Source of the DNA: an uncultured Bacilli bacterium
GTDB taxonomy: Bacteria > Bacillota_I > Bacilli_A > ML615J-28 > CAG-698
NCBI GenBank assembly: GCA_934096585.1
Contig: CAKOMG010000003.1
Coordinates: 62,001 to 126,000, forward strand
DNA: 64,000 bases
Direction: 5' to 3'
Both the position numbers and the translations under genes were made by a program. The notes beneath the pieces are model-generated. The model saw only the letters and a list, made by a program, of their open reading frames with translations, made no database searches and was not told the DNA's origin. Shown in pieces: positions 63,411-64,000 of this stretch; position 1 is the stretch's first letter; every line of letters starts with the position of its first letter.

Positions 63411-64000
63411 TTATTTAACTAAACGTATCATATCATTTTCACTCACTTTGAAATCAATATGCAAAACTATTAATTGTTTAGGATGTCTAGCAGCATCCAA
63501 ATAATTGCCTTCATTGTCTTGAATTGTTTGAACTAACATTAATGTATTCTTTAATTTTGGTCCAAAAAATTCTAAAGTATCCCCTATTTTAAAATAATTT
63601 CTTTGCTCAATTAAACAAGTCTTATTTATTTCATCATAATTCTTAACTATTCCAACAAATTCTTTTGTTGGAGTTTCATCGCGATCATATAGCTGCTCAT
63701 TTACTGTTACATCACCTTTTAAAAAGCCAATTGATGATGCCCTATTCTCTGCTTTAGAAATTTCCTTATTAAAATATTCATAATCAATATTGTTACCAAT
63801 AAGAATACTATCAATTAAATTTCTATATGCTCTAACAATTGTAGCAATGTAATAATCAGATTTCATTCTCCCTTCAATTTTAAAAGAATCAACTCCAATA
63901 TTTATCATTTCTTTAATTACTTGTATAGCACATAAATCCTTTGAACCTATATGATAATATTCATTTTGATTAATTTTTATATTATTATTAAACAAATCAT
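63411..64000 (-). CDS. Peptidase U32 family protein (TrhP-like), 5' part outside the window
   Basis: The visible 196 residues are the C-terminal part of a U32 protein, with YYHIGSKDLCAIQVIKEMI, the hallmark IGVDSFKIEGRMKSDYYIATIVRAYR and a beta-barrel domain with FKIGDTLEFFGP. U32 members of this kind are needed for 5-hydroxyuridine formation in tRNA (TrhP) rather than collagen digestion. The reading frame stays open to position 64000 without a real start (the TTG at 63995 is not preceded by a ribosome site), so the gene begins further on. It ends at the GC-rich terminator. Confidence 0.88.
   Translation of the reverse strand, partial: DLFNNNIKINQNEYYHIGSKDLCAIQVIKEMINIGVDSFKIEGRMKSDYYIATIVRAYRNLIDSILIGNNIDYEYFNKEISKAENRASSIGFLKGDVTVNEQLYDRDETPTKEFVGIVKNYDEINKTCLIEQRNYFKIGDTLEFFGPKLKNTLMLVQTIQDNEGNYLDAARHPKQLIVLHIDFKVSENDMIRLVK

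Noticed and set aside
63411..63995. Complete short U32 protein starting at TTG 63995
   Set aside because: The frame is open to the window edge, the TTG has no ribosome site and the N-terminal half of the family is missing, so it is a window-cut gene.
1..64000. Use of the mycoplasma genetic code (TGA as Trp)
   Set aside because: xseA and feoB end at TGA exactly where the next gene starts (ATGA), and Trp is encoded by TGG throughout.
1..64000. tRNA, rRNA, insertion sequences, phage genes
   Set aside because: No cloverleaf with a GGTTCGAATCC-type arm, no rRNA core, no transposase motif and no terminal inverted repeats with target duplications were seen by eye.

Overview
This AT-rich window (roughly 70-75% A+T by eye) comes from a low-GC Gram-positive bacterium of the Bacilli, most likely a host-associated, uncultured lineage near Erysipelotrichales, RF39 or the Acholeplasma side of the tree. 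The pointers are a Bacillus-type housekeeping gene order (nusB-xseA-xseB-dxs-recN-spoIVB), MutS2, RNase HIII, CvfB and ComEB, a T-box leader in front of hisS-aspS, and large gut-type surface lipoproteins with InlB-like, BspA-like and Ig-like repeats. TGA is used as a stop (xseA, feoB), so the mycoplasma code does not apply. A penicillin-binding D,D-carboxypeptidase argues for a peptidoglycan wall. The species placement is inference.

Region 1 (1-23.8 kb) is mostly housekeeping and mostly on the minus strand: a CNNM/HlyC-type membrane protein cut by the window edge, ntdP, mutS2-trxA, and a plus-strand pair rnhC / lipoprotein carboxypeptidase. Next come comEB-sepM-like-orf148-lspA-rluD, the T-box controlled hisS-aspS-tcdA operon, dinB-cvfB-orf253, a small plus-strand membrane protein, spoIVB, and nusB-xseA-xseB-dxs-recN. 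Several promoters share an extended -10 (TGnTATAAT), sometimes with TTGATT 17 bp upstream. They help choose start codons for dinB, nusB and ntdP.

Region 2 (23.8-57.0 kb) is the striking part: thirteen genes in one direction with gaps of at most 46 bp, one strong promoter at the upstream end (about 57.0 kb) and one strong terminator at the downstream end (23.8 kb). In transcription order they encode an InlB-repeat lipoprotein, a complete oligopeptide ABC importer (oppA-B-C-D-F), a 73-residue membrane protein, a 2452-residue lipoprotein subtilase carrying about 30 BspA-type leucine-rich repeats, and five more repeat-rich or small lipoproteins of 187 to 2048 residues. I read it as a candidate protein-capture, digestion and peptide-import locus, the peptide analogue of a polysaccharide utilisation locus. 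This is inference from gene content and layout.

Region 3 (57.0-64 kb) has a 376-bp intergenic stretch, a FeoA-FeoB fusion ferrous-iron transporter with a downstream protein that extends the FeoB-associated Cys-rich family, a LemA protein paired with a 694-residue membrane protein behind a consensus promoter, and the 3' part of a U32-family peptidase/tRNA-hydroxylation gene cut by the window edge. No tRNA, rRNA, CRISPR array or insertion sequence was seen.
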